A DNA stretch of 64,000 nucleotides from Pleurotus ostreatus/Saccharomyces cerevisiae fusant (taxonomy: Eukaryota > Opisthokonta). The stretch covers positions 220,758 to 284,757 of the forward strand of contig JAMQCK010000008.1 of the NCBI GenBank assembly GCA_024196135.1, given 5' to 3'. Made by a program: the position numbers and the translations under genes. Below, piece after piece: positions 22,336-32,011 of the stretch. The notes beneath the pieces are model-generated. The model worked only from the letters and a program-made list of their open reading frames with translations, ran no database searches and was not told the DNA's origin. Numbering within the stretch: position 1 is the stretch's first letter; every line of letters begins with the position of its first letter.

Positions 22336-24848
22336 ATGTCGGCGACTTCAGTTAAGATGTAAGCCTCTCCGCGTTCTCTGAGAGTTGAATACTCAACGAT
22401 TACTTGATAGACTGACCGTTGGGTCCGCTGCGGGGTCTATACGCGACTTGTTCGCCAAAATCAAGGCCATTAACACCAAACATGGGAAATTCGATTTCGT
22501 GCTCTGCGTGGGGGACTTCTTCGGCGGGCCCAGGGCATTGACAGACGAGAGCACGAGCGAAAACGATGAAGTATCGCAACTGCTTGCGGGGGAATTGGAA
22601 GGTGCGTGTAGAATACGAAGGAGAGCGAATTTACGCTGACGATCACTAGCCCCGCTTGAATGCTATATCATGCAGGGGGACGTACCGTTACCGGAGACAG
22701 TAGTAGCCAAGTTTGCGACTACAGGTGGAGAACTGTGCCAGAACGTCTTCCTCCTCAGTGAGTTGTGCTCCCTCGCCCCTCACACCTACTGATACCCCAT
22801 GCAGGCAAGTCCGCCGTCCTCACAACCGCTCACGGCCTCCGTCTCGCTTGCCTCGGCGGCGCATACGATCCCGCCACCTACCATACTGCTGAGACTGCCC
22901 CCGGCTTTCTCTCTCCCCTCTTCGCTGCTCAAACCGTTGACCGCCTACTTTCCAACTCCCTCGCCCAGTCCTCAACCAAGCAGGACTACCGGTCCCTTGC
23001 CGCTGTGCAGACCAACTCGACTTCGACACAACTTGTCGACATCCTCCTCACCAACTCTTGGCCAGCGGCGATCACACGACTGTCGAACGCGCCGCTCCCC
23101 AGGCCCGAATTGACGAGCATCGGCGCGCCCCCGCTGGACGAAGTGGTGAAGCATCTGAAGCCGAGGTATCACTTCGCAGCGTGCGGGGGGAGCCCGCCGG
23201 TCTTCTGGGAGCGGGAGCCGTATGCGTGGGCGGAGCCGGCGGACCGTGTGTCGAGGTTTGTGAGCTTGGGCGCGTTCGGGGGACCACCCACAGAAGGAAA
23301 GAAGCAGAGGGTGCGTGCGCGCATGAATGCAGATATCAGGACTTGCTGACCTGGGTGTACAGTGGTTCTACGCGTTCTCCATCGCACCCTTGACACCTGC
23401 CGCCGCCGCGGCCCCAAAACCCGCGAACCTTACCAAGAATCCATTCACTGACGCGCCATCGCTGCCGACGAAACGACCATTCGAGCCCAATGATGATAGC
23501 GGTGCAAACTACATCTGGGGCAACGTCGCTCAACCTAATAAGCGCACGCGCGTAGGTATGTATTTGAGCGCGTTCTCCGTAGGGTGTGTTTTGACATAGA
23601 TCAACAGAGCCGCAGGGTGAGCCGGGAATGCCGCCGCCAGGGTACCGGTGCCATCGCTGTGATTCCACAACGGTACGGGATCTCAACATGCTCCATTCTT
23701 CCTTCTCACTCGCATTTAGCACTTCATTCAAGACTGTCCTGAACGTCCAATACCCAAAGAGGGCTTCATTTGCAAGCTATGCAATGAGGTACGTTCATCT
23801 GTGCATTCGCTCTCAGCTTACCATATGCCAACCCATCTTCTCCAGCCGGGTCACTTCGTACGCGATTGCCCCACCAAGCACGCAGTAGGCGACACTGGCG
23901 GTCGCAAGCCCAAGCCCGGGTACGTGTGCCGCGCTTGCGGTAGCGAAGACCACTACATCGAGGACTGTCCCTCGGGTAGGGGCGGCCCCAGACATAGCGG
24001 GGGAGGTGGTACAAGAGGAAGAGGAAGGGGTCCACCGAAGGAGATCACGAGTAAGTGGTAGTGTCTTGGCCGAATCCAACAGAAGAAACTGATTTCATCC
24101 TTCCTCAGCCGACGAATGCTGGTTCTGCCTATCCAACCCAAACATCGCAAAGCACCTCATCGTCGCCATCGGCACCGAGTGCTACGTCAGCCTCCCGAAG
24201 GGTCAACTCATCCCCACCCACCCCATCGGTGACGAGCCGCGCGACGCCCTCGTCGACGTCCCCGGCGGCGGCCACGTCCTCATCATCCCCATCACGCACT
24301 ACCCGACCTTCCACACCATCCCCGCCGACCTCGCCCCCGCCATCCTCGAGGAGACGGAGAAGTACAAGTACGCGCTGCGCTCCCTGTACGCCAAGCACGG
24401 TGCCGCAGGCGTGTTCTTCGAGGTCGCGCGCCTTGGACGGAAGGGCGGGCACGCGCACGTGCAGTGCGTGCCCGTGCCGAGGCGGTTGGGTGGGGGCGGG
24501 GTGGATACCTCACTGGAAGCCCTCTCTAAATTCGTTGAAACCGCTTTCAAGGACGAGGGCGCGCACCAGGGGCTCACCTTCGAGGAGGACGCGGACGCGG
24601 CGCTCGAGGCGTGCGCGGGCGGTGCGGGCGGGTACTTCCGCGTCGACCTGCCCGACGGGCGGAAGATGGTGTATCTCATACGGGACCACGTACCGTTCGG
24701 GGTGCAGTTTGGGAGGCAGGTTATGGCGAATTTGCTGGGGAGGCCGGAGCGGATGGAGTGGCAGGCGTGTGTGCTGTCGGATGATGAGGATACGGCGGAC
24801 GCGAAGGCGTTTAGGGAGGCCTTTGCGCCGTTCAATCCGGTGTCGTAG
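22336..24848 (+). CDS. Cwf19L1/Drn1-like protein with CCHC zinc knuckles (CwfJ domains)
   Basis: Predicted spliceosome-associated protein related to human CWF19L1 and yeast Drn1, which modulates lariat debranching. Order of parts: an N-terminal metallophosphatase-like domain (ILTVGSAAGSIRDLFAKI, then FDFVLCVGDFFG); three CCHC knuckles near 23640-23960 (CHRCDSTTHFIQDC, CKLCNEPGHFVRDC, CRACGSEDHYIEDC); an Arg/Gly linker; CwfJ C-terminal domain 1 from about 24110 (ECWFCLSNPNIAKHLIVAIG, with HIT-like HVLIIPITHYP and GGHAHVQCVPVP); and CwfJ domain 2 up to the stop at 24846-24848. The ATG at 22336 is followed after eight codons by an intron. The first two knuckles are split by introns. The gene has about eight introns and appears complete. 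Confidence 0.9.
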
Positions 24849-25461
24849 ATGTGTGTCGTACGCCTCGTTGCTGTCAGGATGAAAGCTTCAGTCCACGAGC
24901 CATCCAGTCAATCTAATGCACCAAGAGCCCTAAAACAATCCAGGACAGAGTTGCGACCGCTGAGCGAATTCGCACGGATGCTCACTCCCCTCCCCATCAT
25001 TTGTTCCATGCCTTGGTCTCATGGGCTCATCTGCCAAAATTACACAAGCGGTTACCTATGTATCACTTTTCTTGTCAGGTCAAGTGTTTGAGTTTCGCAA
25101 ACACCGGGACATGCGCGGTGGACGGCAGTGGCCATGGGTGGCTACCCTCGGGCTCAAATACAACGCCAAAATTTGGTCAATGACCTCCGCCATCCCTGAC
25201 CGCCAGGTATAAGCACGAAAGCACGCTCACGTCAAGTACTGCTTGAGAGTGCGGAATGCACCCACTGGCCTTCCTCAGGCCGCCGTTATCGCTGACGGCA
25301 ACATATATGTTTTGCTTCGATGTTCGATGACTCTGTTTTCCAGGCTCAATTGAAAAGAATAGCAGGGGATGTGGTACACAGTGACTTACATAAGTGGTAG
25401 GGTCTTCTTCCGCTGGCTACGCCGCCAGAATGTTGTTAGCGCGCATCGGGACTTCTCTTGC
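24849..25461. other. Intergenic region, no gene seen
   Basis: This follows the stop of the Cwf19-like gene and precedes the repeat island. Short frames show no recognisable domains, and I see no RNA gene. Confidence 0.35.
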
Positions 25462-25935
25462 ATGAGTCTCCTTGTCGATACCTTGACTCAGCATAGGACG
25501 GTGACTCCCTCGCGATTACTGCTATCCGGGAGACCTTCGAGCTTCTGCTCGCGCTCCTCCCCCTCCTCCTGGGACGAAAGAACTTCAAACTCTGCATCCA
25601 GCTCATTGCCTCTAGCGTCTGTCTTAAAAGAAAGCTCGCCACGCCATTATCCACGCCCAACGGACAGACTTCTTCGACCCCCTCGCCAGAGAGGATCTAC
25701 GGGCGGACGTGGACACGCTGTTGCCATTCACAGGAGTGGGTGACGCCGGTGGAGCAGCCGAGGTGAGTTGAAGGAGGGCGCGACGGGGCTCCCTCGTTCT
25801 CGAAGATGTAACCGGCAAGGCTAGCCCCCTTCGTCGAATTTGTACTTCGCGCTCGAAAAGAATACCCACGACCGACGGAGGTGCTCAATTCGGCACAATG
25901 AACGCGTCCAATGGGTTTGTGGCACCCGCGAGGGG
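25462..25935 (+). pseudogene. Inverted, decayed copy of the Nudix gene (exon 2, last exon and 3' flank)
   Basis: On the + strand this matches the coding strand of the intact Nudix gene at 30111-31650. The Nudix-box exon is recognisable from about 25490 (GCATAGGACGG...CGGGAGACCTTCGAG) but lacks about 8 bp, which breaks the frame. The end of that exon at about 25690-25766 (GTGACGCCGGTGGAGCAGCC) and its splice-donor region are preserved. The last exon follows almost immediately (25781 onward, GGGGCTCCCTCG), so the third exon and its introns are missing. Similarity continues through the 3' flank to about 25935. It cannot encode a working enzyme. Confidence 0.8.
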
Positions 25936-25980
25936 CGCCGACGGGGAATCTGAGGCGAGCCGGCTGGGGTCAGTGAGGGC

Positions 25981-26098
25981 GCCGGCGAGGGACGGCGACC
26001 ACAAGGTAAGGGCCGTAAGAGCCGGCCTTGCCTGGTTCTTCCGTGGGCGTCTCGCGTGGAGATCGCTATACGAGGGGCACCGGAGGGAACGCGAGGGA
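25981..26098 (+). repeat. Dispersed repeat A, copy 1
   Basis: Direct copy of 29413-29530, sharing GCCGTAAGAGCCGGCCTTGC and GTGGAGATCGCTATAC with scattered differences. No protein is evident. Confidence 0.75.
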
Positions 26099-26330
26099 AA
26101 CTGAGGGCTATAGAGGGGCAAAGATGACCGGCAAAGAACATTCGGCGGGTCGCTGAGGGTATAATCAAGATACGCCGAAAGGCACTCGTGTAGATGTTGA
26201 GGCGGCATTTGAATGCTATGTACGAGTAATTGGTGTCTACCGAAGCGCATTTGTACAGCCGTCGACGGGCGTCGGATGGCTGCCGAGGAGACGGAGGATT
26301 GCTAAGGCTCGGAACAAGAACACATATTGA

Positions 26331-26380
26331 AGCATGTTGAAGCATGTTGAAGCATGTTGAAGCATGTTGAAGCATGTTGA
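26331..26380 (+). repeat. Five perfect tandem copies of a 10-bp unit (AGCATGTTGA)
   Basis: The unit AGCATGTTGA is repeated five times without a mismatch, preceded by one degenerate unit (CACATATTGA). The second copy of the surrounding repeat has only one related unit near 29659, so the array expanded in this copy alone. Confidence 0.95.
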
Positions 26381-26665
26381 GCGCACACCAGATATGGTTT
26401 GCTTCCGCGTACTTGTTCCCGATTTGGGCATCCTTGTTCGCCAAGCTGTGCCTCGCGTTTCGACGGCCGTCGTCCGCTCTTTGGCTCTATTTTGCGAGCC
26501 TTCACGGGCACTCCTACCCAACTGTCACCTGTAGTAGCTCTCTGAGAAGCATATCTGCACTTGACCACGCCATAACGCGTCGAGACTTGTAGCTGGCCTT
26601 TTGTTGGATCGCCTGATTTAGAGGCAGACACCTGTCGCCTTCATCCGTCTATATCGGATTACCCC
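26381..26665 (+). repeat. Dispersed repeat B, copy 1
   Basis: Direct copy of 29682-29964. The ends match best: GATATGGTTTGCTTCCGCGT with TTCCCGATTTGGGCATCC at the left, and CCGTCTATATCGGATTACCC at the right. The middle has diverged. Confidence 0.75.
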
Positions 26666-26681
26666 GTCCCTACTTTGACAT

Positions 26682-26820
26682 GGCGAGTGTGACACCTCAC
26701 GGTGGATACTCACCGCAACTTGTGCACGGGCTCTCCGTCTCCAGGACACACTTGCGTGGAGACTGAGCTGACTGTAACAATAAGCTGCTGGACAATAATG
26801 TGGGAAGTTATGCAGCAGTA
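26682..26820 (+). repeat. Left arm of an inverted repeat flanking the carboxylesterase
   Basis: This stretch is the reverse complement of 29209-29335 with some small gaps. Shared blocks include GTGTGACACCTCACGGTGGA, GTCTCCAGGACACACTTGCG and GTGGGAAGTTATGCAGCAGT. The two arms enclose about 2.4 kb containing only the esterase gene and its flanks. Confidence 0.8.
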
Positions 26821-27024
26821 ATGGGCAGTAGGGCTACAGAAGGGGTGGAGGGACATAAGAGTGAAACTGGCGTATGCTACAAGATGGGGACGAGTTCAAA
26901 AAAGCGAGTCTGGGGTTTGGGAAAGGCAATGAAGCGACAATTAGTGGGACGAAGTTCGAGGGCAGAGCTGTAAGAAAGGCAGTCCATGGAAAGATGAATA
27001 AGCACAAAACACTTCCACCTCCCC

Positions 27025-28804
27025 TCACGCCCCATAGACCTGATAATCATACACCACCTCTTTCCCCCAGAACCCGGGATCGCACGCCCCCACCTCAATC
27101 GCATCCGTCCCACCAAGATTGAGCGGATTCACGTCGTTCGCCCCCGCCTTCCCCCACTTCGCGTACCCGCCCGCGTTCGGCTTCCCACCCTGCATGAACG
27201 CCTTGTACCGCGCCTGCACCTCCTTCGTCAGCGCGGACTGCACCGAGGAAGGGTTCGGCGTCGTGCCGAAGACGATGTAGATATCGTCCTCGTGGCAGAC
27301 GAGGCCGCCCGAGGCGCACTGCGAGACGCCCGAGTTGCTAGGGTACGTGGCGCCGCGGGTGTAGACACCTACGTAGGCGTTCGCTCCCGCGCCGGCCCAC
27401 AGCCTCGCCAGCGACCACGCAGGGCAACGCCAGATCGAGTCCGTGCCGAGCTTCTCGAGCACGGTGCGGATATCGCTGACGCCCTCGGTCGAGTAGTACG
27501 TCGAGTTCTCGAGCGTCTCCGTGCGGTCGTCGCCGTACGACGCCGCCGCGATGCTGAAGAAGTACTCCGCGCCGAGCGCGGGCATGTTGCCGTAGATGGT
27601 TGGCGCGGCCTCGTTGGCGACGGTGGTGAGGAGGATGGGCTTAGAGACAGAGGGGAAGGGCGAGGACGTGAGGTCGAGCGCAGAGGTGATGAGCGCGCCG
27701 TCGTGGACGGGGCGCATGGGGGCGAACTGGGTCGCGGAGGGGTCGAGGTTGTGCGCGTCGGAGAAGAGAGAGGCGGAGGCGTCGAGGATGGCGGAGAGGG
27801 AGAGGGCGGAGGTGCAAGAGTCGGAGCCGTCGGCGCAGTTGATGAGGCCGTTGAAGTGGGACTGGAGGGTGGACTGGGTGCTGGGGGTGAGGAAGCCGTA
27901 GTCCTGACAACGGAAGTAAGTACGAGAACAATAACGTGGCAGTGAGTCCGAGCACTCACAATTGTGTCGCTTTGCAGGATTGCCGACGCGAACAGGCTGT
28001 CTGCAGACGGCGTGGCGAGCAGCGCGCGAATCATGTTCGCCCCACTGCTCTGGCCGGCGAGCGTGATCTTTGAGCTGCCGCCGAAGGAGGTGACGACGCT
28101 CTGCACGAACTTCATCGCGTTCATCACGTCCTGCACAGCGAGGTTCGTGCTGCCATCAGGCGCCATAAAACCGAGGGCGCCCAGGCGGTACTGGACGACT
28201 GCGACGATGGAGCTGGTGGCGATGGCGAGCTTGGACCCGTCGAGGCCGTCGTTGCTCGCTGAGCCGACATAGAAAGATCCACCATGGACCCCGTGAGGAG
28301 TTGAGAAGAAGGACATGCAAGGGGGACAAGGGAGACATACCACATGAGGGTCGGTACACCGCCCCATACCGAGAGGTTTGGGGGTACGTAGAGGATCATG
28401 GAAAGACAGTCTTCAGAGTACTCGGAGTCATCCATGCCAGGCTGCGGACATGCCTTGGGCGTAGCCGTCGCATCGTCCGCGCCATTCCTGTGTCGCGTCA
28501 GCATATGTGGCGAACATGAACGATCGAACACGTACGGGAGCTCCCACTTGTCCACCACGCTCGATGTCTTCCACCTATCCGCGTTCGCGTACTTCACGGG
28601 GAAGCGATACGCCCCATCGCTCGTCACACTGCCCACAGCAGTCCCAAGCGACGTCACGATGGTCAGGGGGTCCGCGCGAGTCTGCTCGCAGCCGTACGAG
28701 AAGAACGGGATGCCGCAGAGGAATCCGGACTTGCTCGACCGCGCGACCGGCGATGCCACGACGAAGGGGGCGAGCGACGCAACCAGCAGGAGGAGGGGGA
28801 ACAT
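27025..28804 (-). CDS. Secreted type-B carboxylesterase/lipase
   Basis: Predicted extracellular alpha/beta-hydrolase that cleaves carboxylic esters. The ATG at 28804 gives a signal peptide (MFPLLLLVASLAPFVVASPVA). An upstream ATG at 28828 lies only about 15 bp from the TATA box, so it is less likely. The oxyanion segment FHGGSFYVGSASNDG is near 28275, and the nucleophile elbow GQSSGAN near 28045 holds the catalytic Ser. The Cys pairs expected in the family are present (CGIPFFSYGC, CPQPGMDDSEYSEDC, NCADGSDSC). The C-terminal part carries CHEDDIYIVFGT near 27295, whose His may be catalytic, and ends YDYQVYGA. Introns lie near 28545-28490, 28345-28285 and 27960-27900. The gene sits inside a repeat island bounded by inverted repeats. 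Confidence 0.88.
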
Positions 28805-28842
28805 GGTTGCTGTACGAGCAGCGGGCATACGCAGGCCCGCAA

Positions 28843-28849
28843 TTATATA
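28843..28849 (-). promoter_or_regulatory. TATA box of the carboxylesterase gene
   Basis: The minus strand reads TATATAA, 39 bp before the ATG at 28804. The spacing supports that ATG rather than the one at 28828. Confidence 0.6.
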
Positions 28850-29208
28850 CGGCGCACGGCCGGAATCAATCAAGGAACGGGATGGGCGGCGGCTGGGCCG
28901 GAAGAAGCAGAGTTCGAAGCAGGGCGATAATGAGTGAAGGGGGAAGCGGGTGTGAATCTCGGACGCCGAGTCGCATGGACACTCCGGTCAAGAGTGTCCA
29001 ACACCAGGAAAATAGCGCCAAATACGGGTGCCCCATTGTTCCCCAATCGCACGCGGTGCCTCGAGGTGCCTCGTGGTGCCTCGTGGCTGGCAATCTCCGC
29101 GAGCCTGATCTGATAGCACGAGGCCCGGCGCCTCAATCCCCTTGAGCAGACGAGCAGTAGGAGGCAGGGGTGGAGGATAGTGCCAAGAACATGGCAGGAG
29201 CCTCGGAG
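28850..29208. other. Upstream flank of the carboxylesterase
   Basis: No gene seen. It contains a 7-bp-stem hairpin (GGACACT at 28977-28983, AGTGTCC at 28993-28999). Near 29055-29090 there are three imperfect tandem copies of GGTGCCTCGT. Confidence 0.45.
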
Positions 29209-29335
29209 TACTGCTGCATAACTTCCCACCTTATTGTCTTCCAGCTTATTGTCAACTCCTTCTCCACGCAAGTATCCTGGAGACGAAGAGCCCTAGGTAA
29301 CGGTGAGTATCTACCGTGTGGTGTCACACTCACTA
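29209..29335 (-). repeat. Right arm of the inverted repeat flanking the carboxylesterase
   Basis: Reverse complement of 26682-26820, with the left arm slightly longer. The best block is TACTGCTGCATAACTTCCCA at the inner edge; GTGTCACACTCAC closes the outer edge. Confidence 0.8.
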
Positions 29336-29412
29336 TGTAATACCAGCGACTGGGGAATGCTGAGAGGTGCCAACTGGGGACAGTGAGGTCCCGAAGAAGG
29401 GGAAGGGAGAGC

Positions 29413-29530
29413 GCCGATGAGGGACGTCGGCCACAAGGTAAAGGCCGTAAGAGCCGGCCTTGCTTGATTCTTTCGTGGGTGCCACGCGTGGAGATCGCTA
29501 TACAAGGGGCACCGGAGGGAATCCGAGGGA
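29413..29530 (+). repeat. Dispersed repeat A, copy 2
   Basis: Direct copy of 25981-26098, in the same orientation even though the neighbouring arms are inverted. Confidence 0.75.
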
Positions 29531-29681
29531 TGTAGAGGGGAAAAGAGAACCACTGAGGGGCATTCGAATGGCTGCCGAGGTCAGCGGCGGCCTGCTATAG
29601 CCGCCTATTGGCAAACTGAGTACCGCTGAGGTACGTGCCATAATGGGACGGAACAAGGCATGTTGAGGCGCGTTGAGCTCA

Positions 29682-29964
29682 CGCCTGACGCACGCGAGAT
29701 ATGGTTTGCTTTCGCGTACTTGTTCCCGATTTGGGCATCCTTGTTCGCTAAGGGGTGCCTCGCGTTTCGAAAGGAGTTGCGCTCGTTTGCGACGCCGGTC
29801 TCTTCAGTACTTCTGGGCTACCTATGTACACTACTTCTTCGAGCAGCGCATCGTTCCCGAAGCATCATTTCGCGGAAGCTTTTGGGCCCTTGGTTGGATA
29901 GACTAACTCAGAAAAAGACATCCTTTCGCGCTTGTCGCCTCTATCCGTCTATATCGGATTACCC
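29682..29964 (+). repeat. Dispersed repeat B, copy 2
   Basis: Direct copy of 26381-26665. It is followed after about 20 bp by the 3' flank of the intact Nudix gene (from 29985), the sequence that also lies next to the Nudix pseudogene. Confidence 0.75.
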
Positions 29965-30110
29965 AACGGCGTCCTCAGTCGGCGTCCCTCGCGGGTGCCA
30001 CAAACCCATTGGACGCGTTCATTATGCCGAATTGAGCACCTCCGTAGGTCGTGGGTATTCTTTCGGGGCGTGAACTACAAATTCTACGGAGGGCCTGCTA
30101 GCCTTGCCGG

Positions 30111-31650
30111 TCACAACTTTGAGGACGAGGGAGCCCCGTCCATTCCCTCGAAGATATTGAAGTTCCTTTCCAGTCGAATGCGGGTCGTGATCTGCTCATT
30201 CAAGTCAGCGTCGAGCGCTTACAGATATCCAGAGCTATCTTCTTTCCGCCTTCCTCCTCTTCCTCCCATTCTCAATAAGTAAAGAGGTGGGCAGCAATTC
30301 CTCCACAGAGGCAAGAAAATCGGATTTTCACTCACTCCTCCCTTCGCAAACCTCACCAAAGCCCGATGCCGCCTGCCCCTCGGCCCGCCCCGCGCCTCGT
30401 CGCCCTCGTAGGTGAGGACGGTCTCTCCCTCTTCCACATCACTTTTCGGATAAGAGGCGTCGGCTGCGTCCAACCGCCGCGGATTGATGACCATGCGGCC
30501 GAAGGGACCGTGGGCGAGGCGCTCTATCTGAGATCGAGCGTCGACGGCTTCAATGGAACTGTGATCAACGGGAGCCAAGTGATAAGAGGTGTCATGCTTA
30601 CCTTCATCGCTACCAAAAACCCCCCGCCATCGTCGTCAAGATATAGAACTGCGGCGGCATGAACGAGATGCGCCCCGCCTCGAATTCGGAGAGCGCGTCC
30701 GCGGGGCGCACGAAGCGGGCGGAGATGACTTCTTGGCCGCCGTCTGGTGTTGGGATCTGCTCTTGTTTGTCGCCGGCGGTGAAGCCCGAGGACGAGGCGG
30801 AGGGCAGGAAGGCGAGGAAGAATTTGGTGCGGAAGCGTCTGCAAGGGTCGGCGCGTCAGTTCCTCTACCTCATTTCACACTATCACAATGTTCTCTCTTG
30901 CCTCGCCATAAGTATCGTAGACACAAACTCTTCCACGAACTCACCTCGGCTGCTCCACCGGCGTCACCCACTCTGTAAACGGCAACAGCACGTCCACATC
31001 TGCACGTAGACCTTCTTTGGCGAGGAAGTCGGAGAAGTTGGTCCGTTGGGCGTGAATGGCGTGGCGAGCTTCTTCCAAAACAGACGCCGGAGGTAATGAG
31101 CTGGTGCCTGAGGGTGCAAATTTGTACTGCTCATCTCAGAAGGAGGGACAAAGGGCGTACTAGTGGACGGAGATGCGAGCAGAAGGCCGGACTCTTCAAA
31201 GGTCTCACGGATGGCGGTCAAAGCCAGCGAGCCGCCGTCCTGTGCAGGGTCGAGGTGGCCTCCGGGGAAGACCTTGAAGGGTATAAGTTACTACTTAGGA
31301 ATATTCGCGCGGTCATGGGTGTTAAATTCATGGGGTGTCCAATGCTGACTTGGAGCACTAGAGGTAAACGAACGTACATGCACCCCAGCGAAAGACCTCG
31401 TCTTCGGGTTCCGTTGCACTAGTAGAACTTCATTGCGCGCGTTGATCACTGCGATGCTAGCCGAGGGTCGGGGCTCAGCTGGAGGGGTGGACTGCGAAGG
31501 AGGCATGTCGGTCGCGAAAGCACGACGTGGGTGACGGCTGAAGCAGGCTGCTGGGATCGGGTGCACGATGTAGACTGCAACAAGGCTAGTTCTTCTTGGC
31601 GTGAAGCAGGTCGCGAGCCGCGACAGACGAGGAGGTACTACTCGGAGCAT
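30111..31650 (-). CDS. Nudix hydrolase, NUDT19-like
   Basis: Predicted pyrophosphohydrolase; NUDT19 relatives cleave coenzyme A derivatives. The ATG at 31650 (MLRVVPPRLSRLATCF) gives an Arg-rich leader that could direct it to mitochondria or be cleaved; an internal Met (MPPSQSTPP, 31506) is an alternative start. Parts: ASIAVINARNEVLLVQRNPK, then after an intron VFPGGHLDPAQ and the Nudix box core RETFEESG near 31205-31180, LLPFTEWVTPVEQPR, FRTKFFLAFLPSA, PPQFYILTTMAG and LTYEGDEARGG. The last exon is ITTRIRLERNFNIFEG...SSSKL, ending at the stop 30111-30113. A residue usually Glu after the box glycine appears as Gln/Asp. An inverted pseudogene copy lies at 25462-25935. Confidence 0.82.
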
Positions 31651-32011
31651 GTGTATAGAGCGAAGCAGCGACCGGGCACCGATAGCCCGAATTACCGTGC
31701 AGAAGAGCGACGACGCGAGCACGGGACCAGGGATGAGACTGAATGCCTATCGAGACGCGCTTTAAATTGGTCGAGTGAATCCAGCGATCTGGGCGACGTT
31801 GACGCGGAGGAAAGGTGGATTGAACAAAGAGCACGAAGGCAAAGGGAGACGCTTGGGTGCTACCAAAGGACCCATGACCGCGCAAACCAACATGCGCATA
31901 CGCTGTGGCGCGGGCTCCGGGCCGCATACGGGCGCCTCTTGCATCCCACCCTCATCGCCATTCATCTACTTGCATCTTTTGCTTCATCCTGTCCAGTGAC
32001 AGCTCCCCATC
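31651..32011. promoter_or_regulatory. Divergent promoter region between the Nudix gene and UBLCP1
   Basis: 361 bp between two ATG codons on opposite strands. Open frames occur but none continues into a recognisable protein. It probably holds both promoters and leaders. Confidence 0.45.

Noticed and set aside
24055..24882. 275-codon Ser/Thr/Arg-rich frame overlapping the CwfJ domains
   Set aside because: A shadow in another frame; the CwfJ reading frame here is clearly the coding one.
26331..26380. Tandem 10-bp array considered as a CRISPR-like or regulatory array
   Set aside because: The units are directly adjacent without spacers in a eukaryotic genome; a simple minisatellite explains it.
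27369..28367. 332-codon Pro/Ser-rich minus-strand frame over the carboxylesterase
   Set aside because: It begins in the true esterase frame but slips out of it at an intron; the Pro/Ser run is a shadow.
28977..28999. 7-bp hairpin upstream of the esterase considered as a terminator or binding site
   Set aside because: Too short and isolated to assign a function in a fungal promoter.
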